Assembly (NCBI GenBank): GCA_947169245.1
Contig: CAMVPA010000015.1
Location: 1 to 64,000 of the forward strand
Origin: an uncultured Prevotellaceae bacterium
GTDB taxonomy: Bacteria; Bacteroidota; Bacteroidia; Bacteroidales; Bacteroidaceae
Length of the DNA: 64,000 nt
Direction of reading: 5' to 3'
This document shows, piece by piece, positions 1-8,342 of the stretch. The stretch's first letter is position 1, and each line of letters starts with the position of its first letter. The notes under the pieces were generated by a model. It saw nothing but the letters and a program-made list of their open reading frames with translations, ran no database searches and had not been told where the DNA came from. A program made the position numbers and the translations under genes.

Positions 1-221
1 TACTCCCAGCCATATTTCACCAGGTCGTTATCCACCAGATACTGCGCATTCTGCAGTACCTCTTTCTCCGTCACTGACGAGTAGTAACAGTCCCACGAAT
101 TCCAGCCCATAGGCGGTGTCATCGCCCAGGTGCGGAAGGTTGCAATCTCTTCATCGTTTTGTGCCTGCGCCATACCCAATGAGAGTAGTGATGCAATAAT
201 AATTATTGTCAGCTGTTTCAT
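1..221 (-). CDS. GH27 alpha-galactosidase, N-terminal fragment
   Basis: The window edge cuts this gene after about 73 codons. The ATG at 221 opens a hydrophobic signal peptide (about residues 1-20, ending AQA), followed by PPMGWNSWD at residues 36-44, the hallmark N-terminal strand of GH27/melibiase TIM barrels. GH27 enzymes remove terminal alpha-galactose from oligosaccharides and hemicellulose side chains. The catalytic aspartates lie beyond the edge and cannot be checked. It is the last visible gene of a leftward operon after GH97, GH115 and a remnant gene, consistent with side-chain removal from a galactose-decorated xylan in the periplasm. The family call is strong; substrate specificity is inferred. 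Confidence 0.85.
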   Translation of the reverse strand, partial: MKQLTIIIIASLLSLGMAQAQNDEEIATFRTWAMTPPMGWNSWDCYYSSVTEKEVLQNAQYLVDNDLVKYGWE

Positions 222-320
222 AATTGCAATAATTTAATATGCGGCGCAAATATACGAAATAAATCCCAAAGCAAGTTGATTTTACCTTGGGATTTAATGA
301 TTATTGGGAATCTTGGGGAT

Positions 321-513
321 TTATCGGATGTTCATCTCTTTACCATTCACATACAGGCGGTGACTGTTGGACTTGATTTGCGACGCATCGCCAGTGAATG
401 AGGTGATGTGAGTGTCGGCAGTGAGATTCCATGACTGCCAGTGGCAGAGTGAAGACCAACAAAACCATCAGTAGTCGCGATAGTGTCTTAGTCGGTAGTC
501 TCATCTTCATCAT
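321..513 (-). pseudogene. Remnant: signal peptide joined out of frame to a secreted-protein C-terminal tail
   Basis: An ATG at 513 (others at 510 and 504) opens a good signal peptide reading MRLPTKTLSRLLMVLLVFTL, but that frame runs into unrelated Cys/His-rich sequence and stops at 340. In the neighbouring frame the same stretch encodes WNLTADTHITSFTGD, then HRLYVNGKEMNIR, ending at a stop at 321. That second piece resembles the C-terminal end of a secreted carbohydrate-active protein. The simplest reading is a gene that lost its middle and joined the two ends out of frame. It sits 14 bases after GH115 and before GH27, in operon orientation. A genuine 57-residue protein is possible but less likely. 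Confidence 0.5.
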
Positions 514-527
514 ATTGGATAGTTGGT

Positions 528-3029
528 TTATTGACGTATGCAGGGAGATTCATTCCCGTAGAGATAGGAGGGCTGATAGCCACCGAAGTCAACGACAATC
601 TTCTCAAAGACGATGCCGGGGTGACGGGGCTGCAACGTCAGACTATGCATCCCGTCGGCGTTCTGCGTCACTGGCAGTTCCACTGTTTTCTCGACAATGC
701 GACGGGCGATGGTGGGATAGAACTCGCTGTACATGTAGGGCTGACGGTCGACCAGCGTCTTATTGAAGTTCACCGTCTGCGGCTCACCGCCATCGAGGCT
801 GACAGCGTACTCGAAGCCACCGATATTCAGGAAGTCGAGCGTCGACTTCGTGACAACGTAAACCTTCACCGTCTGGGGAGCATCGGCAGGCAGCGAGAAC
901 CGGTAGGTCAGGGCAGCATTGCCGACAGCAGCCGTGTAGGGTGTCAAGGCAACGGCGCTGCGGGTACGGCCATAGTAGGGATAGACGGTCCACTGGGTGC
1001 CCTCAGCGGCCTCGGCGCTGTAGTAGTGCTCGGCCTCCATGGAGACGTAGCCGGCGCTGGGGGTGAAGTAGAACCCACCCCCTTCCCCTCCCGTACTGGA
1101 GGGGAGATAAGTAACCCGCGGCAGCATGTCGGCACGGAAGTTGTCGTTCCACGAGCGGTAGCCGATGTGCTTCTGAATCATCATGCCGTTCCACTTGCCA
1201 CCAGCAATGTCGTGGTTGTAGGCAGCACAGAGCAGCGAATCGCGACGGAAGCACTGTGCCACGCGGTCGGCCCACAGGTTGGCGTCGGGATTCTTCTTGC
1301 CGGCCAGATACTGGTTCATGGCCTGGGCGTAGTACATATCGTAGAGGTTGGCCATGGCCTGCACAGGGAAAAGGATGAGCTGACGGTAGAAGTCGCGGGC
1401 CTCGGCGGGCACCTGCTCGTAGAGACGCAGGGCGCGCAGCTCCAGGCGCTGGTAGTCGTCGGCCACCTGGCGCCACTCGCCGGTCTCGACGTTATAGGTA
1501 CGGGCGTCAAGCATCTCGGGGGTGACGCGGGCCATGTATTGGCAGTTCTGGTTGTAGATGGAGGCAGCCTCGTCAGCCAGAGGTGAGAGGTGAGAGGTGA
1601 GAGGTGAGAGGGAACCGAGCGTGCTCTGGAAGAAGCGGCGGGTGTGGTCGGTGACCGTCTGGACGGTGTACTCCTTAGGGTTCCACGCCATATCCATAAA
1701 CAGCTGGATGGGGTACTCCATCGGCTTCAGGTCGCCGACATTGAGAATCCACATGCGCTGGATGCCGAAGTCGTAGGCCAATGACAGCTGCTCGAACATC
1801 TGCTGCGTCTGGGTGACGTTGAGCCACTTCGTGTTACGGGGAGCGCCCACGTAGTCGACGTGATAGTAGATGCCCCAGCCGCCCTTGCGGCTACGCTCCT
1901 TAGCCGTCGGCACGCGACGGATGTCGCCCCAGTTGTCGTCGCTGATGAGAATCATCACGTCGTCGGGCACGCGGAGGCCGGCGTCGTAGTAGTCCTGCAC
2001 CTCTTTATACAAGGCCCACACCTGGGTGGTCTTCTCGGCGGGACGGCCCGTCACCTCCTTGATGATGCGGCGCTGGTTGTTGATGATGCGCTCCATCAGC
2101 TCGGTGTCGGCTTTGTCGCTCATCGCCTCATCGCCGTCGCCACGCATGCCTATGGTCACGATGTCCTCGGTACCCTTCATGCGCTCGATGCCCTCGCGGA
2201 AGAACTGATCGAGCTTCGTCTGGTTGGTCTGGTAGTTCCAGGCGCCCCACTCCTGACGATGGCGCGCATACTCCTGATGGTTACGGGCCATGGGCTCGTG
2301 GTGGGAGGTGCCCATGATAACACCCATACGGTCGGCCAGCTTGCCGTTCTCGGGGTCATCGGCATAGAAGGCCCAGCCCCACATGGCCGGCCACAGGAAG
2401 TTGCCCTTCAAGCGGAGGATGAGCTCGAAGACACGCTCATAGAAACGGTGGTCGCCGTAGTCGGTGCCCCAGGTGTTCTTCACCCATGAGGTGAGACAGG
2501 GCGCCTCGTCGTTGAGGAAGAGGCCGCGGAACTCGACGGCAGGCTCGCCGTCGGTGTACGTACCTTTTCTTATATATGCCTCAGCGTGCTGTGCCACAGG
2601 GGCGTCGGCCCACCAGTACCAAGGCGACACGCCCAGCTGGCGGCTCAGTTCGTAGACGCCGTAGATGGTACCGCGGCGGTCGCTGCCGGCAATAACGATG
2701 GTATTAGTAGTGGGCAAAGTGGTGATGATGAACTTTTCGCGCTTGCCTTTCAGATCCTTCAGTTTCAGGCGGTCGATGTCCTTGTTCTTTCCGATGGTGC
2801 CAATAAGGATGGTGGTCTGGCCGCCTGTAGCGGGCAGGCCCACACGTTGCATGTCGGCCTTCAGGTTCTCGATGGCTATCTTCACGCCCTCATACTCCTG
2901 GTCGCTATAGCTGATGGAGGCGCCGTGAAGCGGCAGTGCATCGGGCTGCGACGTGAACAAGACAAAAGGTTCGGCAGCGCGCAACATGGCGCACTGCAGA
3001 ACCATCAACATTATAATTGCTCTTCTCAT
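528..3029 (-). CDS. GH115 xylan alpha-1,2-glucuronidase
   Basis: Predicted to remove (4-O-methyl)glucuronic acid from internal and terminal xylose units of glucuronoxylan. The 833-residue product starts at the ATG at 3029; an upstream in-frame TTG at 3038 is less likely. After a signal peptide come GH115 landmarks: GTIYGVYELSRQLGVSPWYW, FLWPAMWGWAF and GVIMGTSHHEPMARN, with a C-terminal beta domain holding EAEHY and PRHPGIVFEKIVVD. Length is normal for the family. The gene lies 27 bases after GH97 in one operon. Two foreign-looking stretches interrupt it: a heptad array at 1580-1614 (peptide SPLTSHLSPL) and a palindromic insert near 1085-1104 (SSTGGEGGG). Both remain in frame. Confidence 0.93.
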   Translation of the reverse strand: MRRAIIMLMVLQCAMLRAAEPFVLFTSQPDALPLHGASISYSDQEYEGVKIAIENLKADMQRVGLPATGGQTTILIGTIGKNKDIDRLKLKDLKGKREKFIITTLPTTNTIVIAGSDRRGTIYGVYELSRQLGVSPWYWWADAPVAQHAEAYIRKGTYTDGEPAVEFRGLFLNDEAPCLTSWVKNTWGTDYGDHRFYERVFELILRLKGNFLWPAMWGWAFYADDPENGKLADRMGVIMGTSHHEPMARNHQEYARHRQEWGAWNYQTNQTKLDQFFREGIERMKGTEDIVTIGMRGDGDEAMSDKADTELMERIINNQRRIIKEVTGRPAEKTTQVWALYKEVQDYYDAGLRVPDDVMILISDDNWGDIRRVPTAKERSRKGGWGIYYHVDYVGAPRNTKWLNVTQTQQMFEQLSLAYDFGIQRMWILNVGDLKPMEYPIQLFMDMAWNPKEYTVQTVTDHTRRFFQSTLGSLSPLTSHLSPLADEAASIYNQNCQYMARVTPEMLDARTYNVETGEWRQVADDYQRLELRALRLYEQVPAEARDFYRQLILFPVQAMANLYDMYYAQAMNQYLAGKKNPDANLWADRVAQCFRRDSLLCAAYNHDIAGGKWNGMMIQKHIGYRSWNDNFRADMLPRVTYLPSSTGGEGGGFYFTPSAGYVSMEAEHYYSAEAAEGTQWTVYPYYGRTRSAVALTPYTAAVGNAALTYRFSLPADAPQTVKVYVVTKSTLDFLNIGGFEYAVSLDGGEPQTVNFNKTLVDRQPYMYSEFYPTIARRIVEKTVELPVTQNADGMHSLTLQPRHPGIVFEKIVVDFGGYQPSYLYGNESPCIRQ
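1073..1108. repeat. G/C-rich palindromic insert in GH115
   Basis: CCCCTCC and GGAGGGG form a 7-bp stem around six bases (1085-1104), with further C-rich sequence on one side. It is translated as SSTGGEGGG. It belongs by composition to the class of inserts seen in several other genes of the window. Confidence 0.5.
1580..1614. repeat. Heptad array, 5 x 7 bp, in GH115
   Basis: Four perfect copies of GAGGTGA followed by GAGGGAA, 35 bp in all. On the coding strand it reads SPLTSHLSPL. A gain or loss of one unit would shift the reading frame. Confidence 0.85.
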
Positions 3030-3065
3030 TTTAATCAACTATTTTAATTGCTCCTCACTAATTCT

Positions 3066-5018
3066 TCATTCGTATTGTGTCATGACGAAACCGCCATTGG
3101 CCGGCATCTCCACCTTGATTTTCTTCGAGGCCTTGACAGCTGTCACCTTGTCGTTCAGGTAGAGTTTGGCATAGCCGTCGAACATCGACACCGGCAACTC
3201 GAGCGTCAGCTTCAGGGGCTCGGCCACACCGTTACGGTCTCTCACGACAGCGTCGGGCGAGCAGACTCCGGCCACATACCACTTGGTACCCGAACGACGA
3301 GCCAGCACAATGTACTTGCCGGGATAGCCGTCGATGAAGCGTACCTCGTCCCACGTCGTGGGCACCTTCTTCAGGAAGTCGATAGCCCAGTCGGGAGCAT
3401 CCTCCAGGTTGTTGGGTGCCAGGGCGAAGTGCTGGACGGCACTCTGGAAGAGCACGGCCGTGGCCAGGGCGTAGACGTCGCTGGTCTTACGCTGCGTGCC
3501 GCGGCGGTTGTCGGCATTGTAGAACTTGTTCAGGGCCGAGCCGCCGAAGTCCATCGAGCCGACGACATTACGGGTGAAGGGATACATGGTGCCGCAGTCG
3601 CGGGCCTCGTTGTCGCAGAAGCCCTGTCCGAAGTGCAGGTTCTCGCTGGCCAGCACAGCCTCGGAGGCCGCATAGTTGGGATACATGCGCTCCCAGCCTC
3701 GCGGCAGCGTGCAGCCGTGGAAGATGACCAGCAGTCCGTACTCATTGGCATCGGTGAGGATGTCCTCATAGAGCTTCATCGTCGTCTGCTTATCACCGCC
3801 GAAGAAATCGACCTTGATGCCGAGGATACCGTTCTCCCTCATCCACTTCATGTCCTGACGGCGGCGAGCCGTATTGTCCATGATACCCTTGGGCGACTGC
3901 GGAGCGTCGTTCCAGGCACCGTTGGAGTTATACCACAGGTACAGACCCACGCCCTTGGTCTTGCCGTAGCGTGCCAGCTCGGCAATGCGGTCGTAGCCAA
4001 TCTGCTTGTCCCACAGGGCGTCGACGAGCACCGAGCGGTAGCCCATGGCGGCCGAGAAGTCGATGTAGCGCTTCTGCTCGTCGAAGTTGCAGCTGCCGTC
4101 CATGCCGATGATCCACGACCAGGAGCCTTTGCCATACTCGTAGTTGCGGCTGGCCTTGTACTTAGGCTCGACGAGGTCCCAGGGCACGGTGGTCTCGATG
4201 ATGTTGCTCATCGGACCAACCGTGATGGTGCGCCAAGGCGTAGAGCCTGGCAGAGCCATCTGCACCGTCGTAGGGCCATAGCCGTTGTTCTCGGCCTGCT
4301 GCGGAAAACCTATCTTATACTGGCTCACGGGCTCGCCCAGCAGACGGCAACCCACGTAGCCGCCGTCGGTGCCCGTCTCGCTGATGAGCAGCCAGCCCTC
4401 CGTGGTGCGGAACAGACAGGGGAAGGTGTAGCCGTTGCCCCAGCCGTTCTTGCCTACGGGCTCGTTAATGCCGTAGCGCGTCTCATAGCTCGGAGCCGTA
4501 CGCGCAAAACCAGTCATCGGCTTGGCCTGGGGAGCCAGGAACGACGTTGTCGTCTTGGGGAGCTTGAAGGTCGTTGCCTCACTCTGAACGATACAGCAGC
4601 GCGTCTCCTTCTTAGGATGCAGCGTGTAGCGGAAGGCCACGTCGCGGTTGCTCACGCGGAAGGTGATATCCATAACGTGCTGTCCCTGCTGTGCCAGACT
4701 GACGGTCATCTCGTTGGCACGGTAGTCGACATGGCTCTGCTTGATGTTACGCAGTTCGTAGCTCTCCCTGACCTCGCGGGTGGTCACCTCCTGCACTTGC
4801 AAGTCGGCGGTATAGTCGCCTATGTTGGTCACAACACCGAGTGGTGATGGCTCGACGTAGATGTTGCCGTTGTAGAACACTTGATAGTACACTCGGCCGC
4901 CGGCAAAGATAAAGTCGGCCATCAGGCGGCCGTCAGGACTCTTCACCACGTTGCCAGCATGCATCGATGCCACGCCGAAGAGGGCGAGCATCACAGCGTA
5001 GATAATCTTTTTCTTCAT
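3066..5018 (-). CDS. GH97 alpha-glycosidase, probable retaining alpha-galactosidase
   Basis: 650 residues with a signal peptide (about 1-21), then the GH97 N-terminal beta-sandwich, central TIM barrel and C-terminal beta domain. In the barrel, KVDFFGGD places an Asp at residue 404 where retaining GH97 members keep their nucleophile; inverting SusB-type enzymes lack it. NYAASEAV follows with Glu453. That pattern favours alpha-galactosidase over the SusB alpha-glucosidase type, although specificity cannot be proved from sequence. It is the first gene of a leftward operon with GH115 (27-base gap), the remnant and GH27. A TACCTTTG promoter box lies 32 bases upstream of the ATG. A second GH97 is encoded at 31670-33547. 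Confidence 0.92.
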   Translation of the reverse strand: MKKKIIYAVMLALFGVASMHAGNVVKSPDGRLMADFIFAGGRVYYQVFYNGNIYVEPSPLGVVTNIGDYTADLQVQEVTTREVRESYELRNIKQSHVDYRANEMTVSLAQQGQHVMDITFRVSNRDVAFRYTLHPKKETRCCIVQSEATTFKLPKTTTSFLAPQAKPMTGFARTAPSYETRYGINEPVGKNGWGNGYTFPCLFRTTEGWLLISETGTDGGYVGCRLLGEPVSQYKIGFPQQAENNGYGPTTVQMALPGSTPWRTITVGPMSNIIETTVPWDLVEPKYKASRNYEYGKGSWSWIIGMDGSCNFDEQKRYIDFSAAMGYRSVLVDALWDKQIGYDRIAELARYGKTKGVGLYLWYNSNGAWNDAPQSPKGIMDNTARRRQDMKWMRENGILGIKVDFFGGDKQTTMKLYEDILTDANEYGLLVIFHGCTLPRGWERMYPNYAASEAVLASENLHFGQGFCDNEARDCGTMYPFTRNVVGSMDFGGSALNKFYNADNRRGTQRKTSDVYALATAVLFQSAVQHFALAPNNLEDAPDWAIDFLKKVPTTWDEVRFIDGYPGKYIVLARRSGTKWYVAGVCSPDAVVRDRNGVAEPLKLTLELPVSMFDGYAKLYLNDKVTAVKASKKIKVEMPANGGFVMTQYE

Positions 5019-5049
5019 GATTCTTTATGGTTTTAAGTTTTCTCTGCTG

Positions 5050-5057
5050 CAAAGGTA
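5050..5057 (-). promoter_or_regulatory. Promoter -7 box (TACCTTTG) for the GH97 operon
   Basis: Reverse complement reads TACCTTTG, matching the Bacteroidetes sigma-ABfr -7 consensus TAnnTTTG. It lies 32 bases before the GH97 ATG. No convincing TTG -33 box is visible. Confidence 0.65.
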
Positions 5058-5101
5058 CAAAGAAAACACGAGCTACGCTACGGAAAACGTTTCAAAATGT
5101 T

Positions 5102-5131
5102 GCAAAAACCCGCTAAGAAACGGGTATTTGC
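5102..5131 (-). terminator. Terminator-like hairpin after the lipoprotein/DUF6057 operon
   Basis: On the minus strand GCAAA and ACCCG arms pair with CGGGT and TTTGC around an 8-base loop; the 3' arm includes GCGGGTTTTTGC with a short T run. It lies about 80 bases beyond the stop at 5212, separating this operon from the GH97 promoter. Confidence 0.5.
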
Positions 5132-5211
5132 GCTTTGCTATACGTCATCGCAAAAGAGACAAAGCCTTTTACCTGACGCATAACAAGCTGACAAGCAAGT
5201 ACTTAACCCGA

Positions 5212-6840
5212 TTATTTGCGCACACCGAAGTTCGTGCGGCTTTCAGCATTGATGATTCGGCTGGCTTCATGGCCATCAAAGCGAGTTGGACTAATGATGA
5301 AGTCGGGCACGTTGAAAGACAGAAAACGGCCGCGATAGAAACGGCGCGGATTGCGCTGCGGCAGCATAAAGGCCTTGGTGACAACGCCCTCAGCATCGAC
5401 ATGACAGAAATAAGGTCGTGTGAAGAGACCGTCGTCGCGACGGGAGCTGAAGACGAGCCAGCGCGAGTTGGTGCTCCAGTTGTGGAACGACTCCGTATCG
5501 GCGGAGTTCGCTGCGGTCATCGGGCGGGAAACGCCCGTTCGCAGGTCAAGCAGCCAGAGGTCGGCCTCATGATGCCAAATGCTGAACTGTCCGTAGTCGG
5601 AGAGTGTGTAGCAAAGGAAGCGCCCGTCGTAGGAAGGACGAGGGAAGGAAATGGAAGAGCCTCCCCCTGCCCCCTCTAAAGGAAAAGCCTCCCCCCGCCC
5701 CCCTCCAAAGGGAGGGGGATAGGCAGCGTTGATGACGGTGTCGATACGGTCGCCGAAGGTGCCTGTTTCAGGATTGAAATCAATACGGCAAAGGCTATAA
5801 TGGATGGAGTCCAGGGCTATATAAGTGCCTCTCACGGTGTCTTGCTTCTCCCCCTCCCTTTGGAGGGGGCGGGGGGAGGCTGCACAGAAATAGAGCGAAC
5901 GGCCATCAGCAGAAAAGACGGGATAGGTCTCATAGACGGAGTCTTGCTTGAGCAGGGGCGTCAGCAACAACTCGTTTTTCTCAACGTCGTAGACCTGAAG
6001 GTCGGAAGCGGTATCGAAGACCTCGATGCGATTGGGGTCGGCACTGTGGAACAGCTGACTCGTGGCGTTGGTGGAATAGGCGATGTAGCGGCCCGATGGA
6101 TGCCAATAGGGATAGACGCAGAAGCCCAGCGTCTGGTCGGTCTTAGTATTGTAGGCGATAAGCCCTCCCTCTCCTTCGGGGAGGGACGGGGAGGGGCTAT
6201 GACGCAGCAGTGTGGCACCATGGGAGCCTCGGATGTGGAGACTCATGTCGGCAGGATTGCCGCGGTTGAAGCTATGGCAGTTGACACAACCCTCGAACTG
6301 CGTGTTCTCAATCAGCGCACGCTCATCGAACGAGGAGAGGTCGCGCTCGTAGATACCCATCTTGCTCCACACCTCGTAGCCAGGCGCAATGAGACGGTAG
6401 CAAATGCCGTAGTCGATGCTATCGGGGCTGACGTAGATGGAGAAAGGACGATAGGTATGCCAGCCGTCGTCGTACTTGGCCGAGACGGTGACGCTGAGTG
6501 AGTCGAAGCCCCTCCCCGTCCCCTCGCCGAAGGAAAGGGAGTGGAGCAGTGTGCGCCAGTCATCAAGGTCGAAGTCTGTCGACTCCTTGCCCTGGCTGTG
6601 CAGGCTGTGTCCGTGGCTGTCGGTAACGACGGCATCAACAAGCTGTGCCGTCTCGTCGGCCATGCAGAAGTTGAGCGGAGCGATGTTGACGGGTATGGTG
6701 ACCCCGAGGTAGTCGGGATAAATCTGCGGCTGAGCGTTCTCCTGCCGTGCATCGCTGACCGTCTCGGTACAGGACACCAAGAGGTAAGAGGTAAGAGGTA
6801 AGAGACAAGAGACAAAAAAGGTGTATAGAATCTTGTTCAT
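5212..6840 (-). CDS. Beta-propeller lipoprotein with one CxxCH haem motif (copy 1)
   Basis: A 542-residue lipoprotein of unknown function. The signal peptide ends at LVSC (Cys24). A conserved N-terminal domain includes YPDYLGVTIPVNIAPLNF. A single haem-c attachment motif CVNCH sits at Cys185-His189. The remainder looks like PD40/TolB-type propeller repeats (for example YWHPSGRYIAYSTN, PVFSADGRSLYFCA, RPSYDGRFLCYTLSDYG). It is clearly homologous to the product of 8342-9841. Its ATG overlaps the stop of the DUF6057-like gene upstream (ATGA), so the two are translationally coupled. Five palindromic inserts lie inside the gene, and its signal peptide is largely encoded by a heptad array (6781-6815). 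Role not known; envelope sensing or redox function is conjecture. Confidence 0.8.
   Translation of the reverse strand: MNKILYTFFVSCLLPLTSYLLVSCTETVSDARQENAQPQIYPDYLGVTIPVNIAPLNFCMADETAQLVDAVVTDSHGHSLHSQGKESTDFDLDDWRTLLHSLSFGEGTGRGFDSLSVTVSAKYDDGWHTYRPFSIYVSPDSIDYGICYRLIAPGYEVWSKMGIYERDLSSFDERALIENTQFEGCVNCHSFNRGNPADMSLHIRGSHGATLLRHSPSPSLPEGEGGLIAYNTKTDQTLGFCVYPYWHPSGRYIAYSTNATSQLFHSADPNRIEVFDTASDLQVYDVEKNELLLTPLLKQDSVYETYPVFSADGRSLYFCAASPRPLQREGEKQDTVRGTYIALDSIHYSLCRIDFNPETGTFGDRIDTVINAAYPPPFGGGRGEAFPLEGAGGGSSISFPRPSYDGRFLCYTLSDYGQFSIWHHEADLWLLDLRTGVSRPMTAANSADTESFHNWSTNSRWLVFSSRRDDGLFTRPYFCHVDAEGVVTKAFMLPQRNPRRFYRGRFLSFNVPDFIISPTRFDGHEASRIINAESRTNFGVRK
5655..5724. repeat. Two adjacent G/C-rich palindromic inserts in lipoprotein copy 1
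   Basis: Alternating C-runs and G-runs (CCCCCTCCAAAGGGAGGGGG at the right-hand end) translated as PPPFGGGRGEAFPLEGAGGG. Homologous lipoprotein copy 2 has no equivalent, so the segment looks inserted. Confidence 0.75.
5848..5882. repeat. G/C-rich palindromic insert in lipoprotein copy 1
   Basis: CCCCCTCCCTTTGGAGGGGG palindrome followed by a G-rich arm; translated as SPRPLQREGE between propeller strands. Confidence 0.75.
6164..6200. repeat. G/C-rich palindromic insert in lipoprotein copy 1
   Basis: CCCTCCCTCTCCTTCGGGGA and a following G-rich arm; translated as SPSPSLPEGEGG shortly after the CxxCH domain. Confidence 0.7.
6507..6545. repeat. G/C-rich palindromic insert in lipoprotein copy 1
   Basis: CCCCTCCCCGTCCCCTCGCC then GAAGGAAAGGGAG; translated as SLSFGEGTGRGF in the N-terminal domain, where copy 2 reads DASKGRSLKVE. 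Confidence 0.65.
6781..6815. repeat. Heptad array, 5 x 7 bp, encoding a lipoprotein signal peptide core
   Basis: GAGGTAA three times then GAGACAA twice, exactly 35 bp. The coding strand gives SCLLPLTSYLLVSC, the hydrophobic core and lipobox of lipoprotein copy 1. One unit gained or lost would abolish export by frameshift. Confidence 0.85.
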
Positions 6841-8342
6841 GGCTTTTGGAGATGAAGGAGTAACTTGGTATAGCTTTCGCGGTCGCCCGTCAGCATGTAG
6901 TAGGCCTTGAGGTATTCAAGGGCCAGAAGATTGTCCGTGGTCTTGCTTTGCAAGCTATCGGAGGTCGAGCGACTGAAGTAGAGACTTTCAAGCATCTCGG
7001 GGGTCACATGGTCGCTGAAATAATAGTCTTCCTTACAGGCCCACTGACGCAGATGTCCGTATTCGGGGTGCGTGGCTATAGCTTTTTCATTGCCCAAAAG
7101 CGGTAATGTCTCGTTGGCCCAGTCACGATAGAAGAGGGTCTTTCGTAGCGCCAAGAGATATTTGCGCGCCACCTCGTAGTTGCCGAGGATGAGGTTGGTC
7201 TGTGCCAGCCGCTTGTAGCATCGGCCGCTCTTCTGGAAGTCGAGAATGGACTCCTGCGCCTCGAACACCGTTCGCTGGGCCACAGTAATCATACCCAACT
7301 GATAGAACGCCTCGGCCGTAGGCAAAGGACTGGTGGCATCGCGCTCGACATCGGGCAGGAGACCGGCAATGCCGTTCTGATGAAAGTCGAACAGGTGGTC
7401 GGTGAGCATGCCGCGCATCGCCAAGGCCAGATTCTGCACCGTCACCCCTATCTGGTTGTTTGGCTTCTCGGCGCTGATGGTTTCAAGTATGCGGTTCCAC
7501 TGCTGGTGGCGGGCCATGAAGTCATATTGCATCACCTTCTCGGCCTTGAAATTGGCGTTGGTCCAGACGAGCGAGAACAATAAAACGAGAAATGTGAAAT
7601 GGGAAATGAGGAATGGAAATGAGAAATGAGAACTGGAGGTGAGAGGTGAGAGATGAGAGGTGTTTATCCAACGCTGACAGGCGAGGACGACGAGGGGGAG
7701 GACGATGGCCGACAACCATGCGGCATAGAGCAGTGTGGGGAACACTGTCGGGTAGCGATGGTAATGGCTACCACCCAATGCCATCCAATAGAGGACAGCA
7801 ATGGCAACAAGCATCGCGACGAGTCGCATCCACCCTTTGGGCAACAGAGCGACAAGCCAAACAGCAAGTTGCGTAAGCAGGACTGCCCAGACGCCGCCCA
7901 GCAGTGCATTCTCGTCGAGCAGGAAGAGCCAGAGCAGGAATGAGGGCACGAAGCTCAGACCGTAGAGCCACCCCCAGCCCGGGTCTGCCGTTTTGCCCGC
8001 CAGTGCGCCCGGCTCAGCCGCCTTGCTCCCCCAAGCGCTAACCAACCGGAGCGTCAGGAGCTGCACCGCCGAGAGCAGCAACGCAATGATAGCAGCCCCA
8101 ACCCAGGCAAACAGGAAGAACTGCGTGCAGAAGCGCCCCAACAGGTCGGCTACGCCACCGGGCAACTTAACAATTTCCCACACATAGGTGCTGTCGAAGA
8201 GGAAAAGCTGAAACTGCTCCTGATAGTGCAGATGATGCGGATAGGCCAACCCGAAAAAGAGGAAGACCGCCACACCGAAGAGAATGGTGAAGAGCGAATG
8301 GTGAGTGGTGAGTGGTATACGGAAATGCTTCATTTGAGTCAT
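6837..8342 (-). CDS. DUF6057-like polytopic membrane protein (copy 1)
   Basis: 501 residues. About seven hydrophobic segments occupy roughly residues 18-265 (for example LFTILFGVAVFLFFGLAYP and FFLFAWVGAAIIALLLSAV), followed by a soluble C-terminal half with helical, TPR-like character (AEAFYQLGMITVAQRTVFEA, NLILGNYEVARKYLLALRKT). It shares layout and several motifs with the product of 9849-11678, so the two are paralogues; I assign them to DUF6057 from memory. Its ATG overlaps the upstream lipoprotein stop by one base (TAATG) and its stop overlaps the next ATG. Two heptad arrays lie in it, one at the first membrane segment. Function unknown. Confidence 0.72.
   Translation of the reverse strand: MTQMKHFRIPLTTHHSLFTILFGVAVFLFFGLAYPHHLHYQEQFQLFLFDSTYVWEIVKLPGGVADLLGRFCTQFFLFAWVGAAIIALLLSAVQLLTLRLVSAWGSKAAEPGALAGKTADPGWGWLYGLSFVPSFLLWLFLLDENALLGGVWAVLLTQLAVWLVALLPKGWMRLVAMLVAIAVLYWMALGGSHYHRYPTVFPTLLYAAWLSAIVLPLVVLACQRWINTSHLSPLTSSSHFSFPFLISHFTFLVLLFSLVWTNANFKAEKVMQYDFMARHQQWNRILETISAEKPNNQIGVTVQNLALAMRGMLTDHLFDFHQNGIAGLLPDVERDATSPLPTAEAFYQLGMITVAQRTVFEAQESILDFQKSGRCYKRLAQTNLILGNYEVARKYLLALRKTLFYRDWANETLPLLGNEKAIATHPEYGHLRQWACKEDYYFSDHVTPEMLESLYFSRSTSDSLQSKTTDNLLALEYLKAYYMLTGDRESYTKLLLHLQKP
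7589..7663. repeat. Long heptad-like array in DUF6057 copy 1
   Basis: About 75 bp of 7-base units with two 6-base slips: GAAATGT, GAAATGG, GAAATGA, GGAATG, GAAATGA, GAAATGA, GAACTG, then GAGGTGA twice, GAGATGA and GAGGTGT. Translated as SHLSPLTSSSHFSFPFLISH between two membrane segments. Confidence 0.8.
8282..8316. repeat. Heptad array, 5 x 7 bp, at the first membrane segment of DUF6057 copy 1
   Basis: GAATGGT, GAAGAGC, GAATGGT, GAGTGGT, GAGTGGT, 35 bp. Encodes TTHHSLFTIL just after the start codon. Confidence 0.75.

Noticed and set aside
3048..4847. A 599-codon open frame on the plus strand opposite GH97
   Set aside because: It is a mirror of GC-biased codons on the opposite strand, lacks homology and crosses the GH97 gene, which has clear family motifs.
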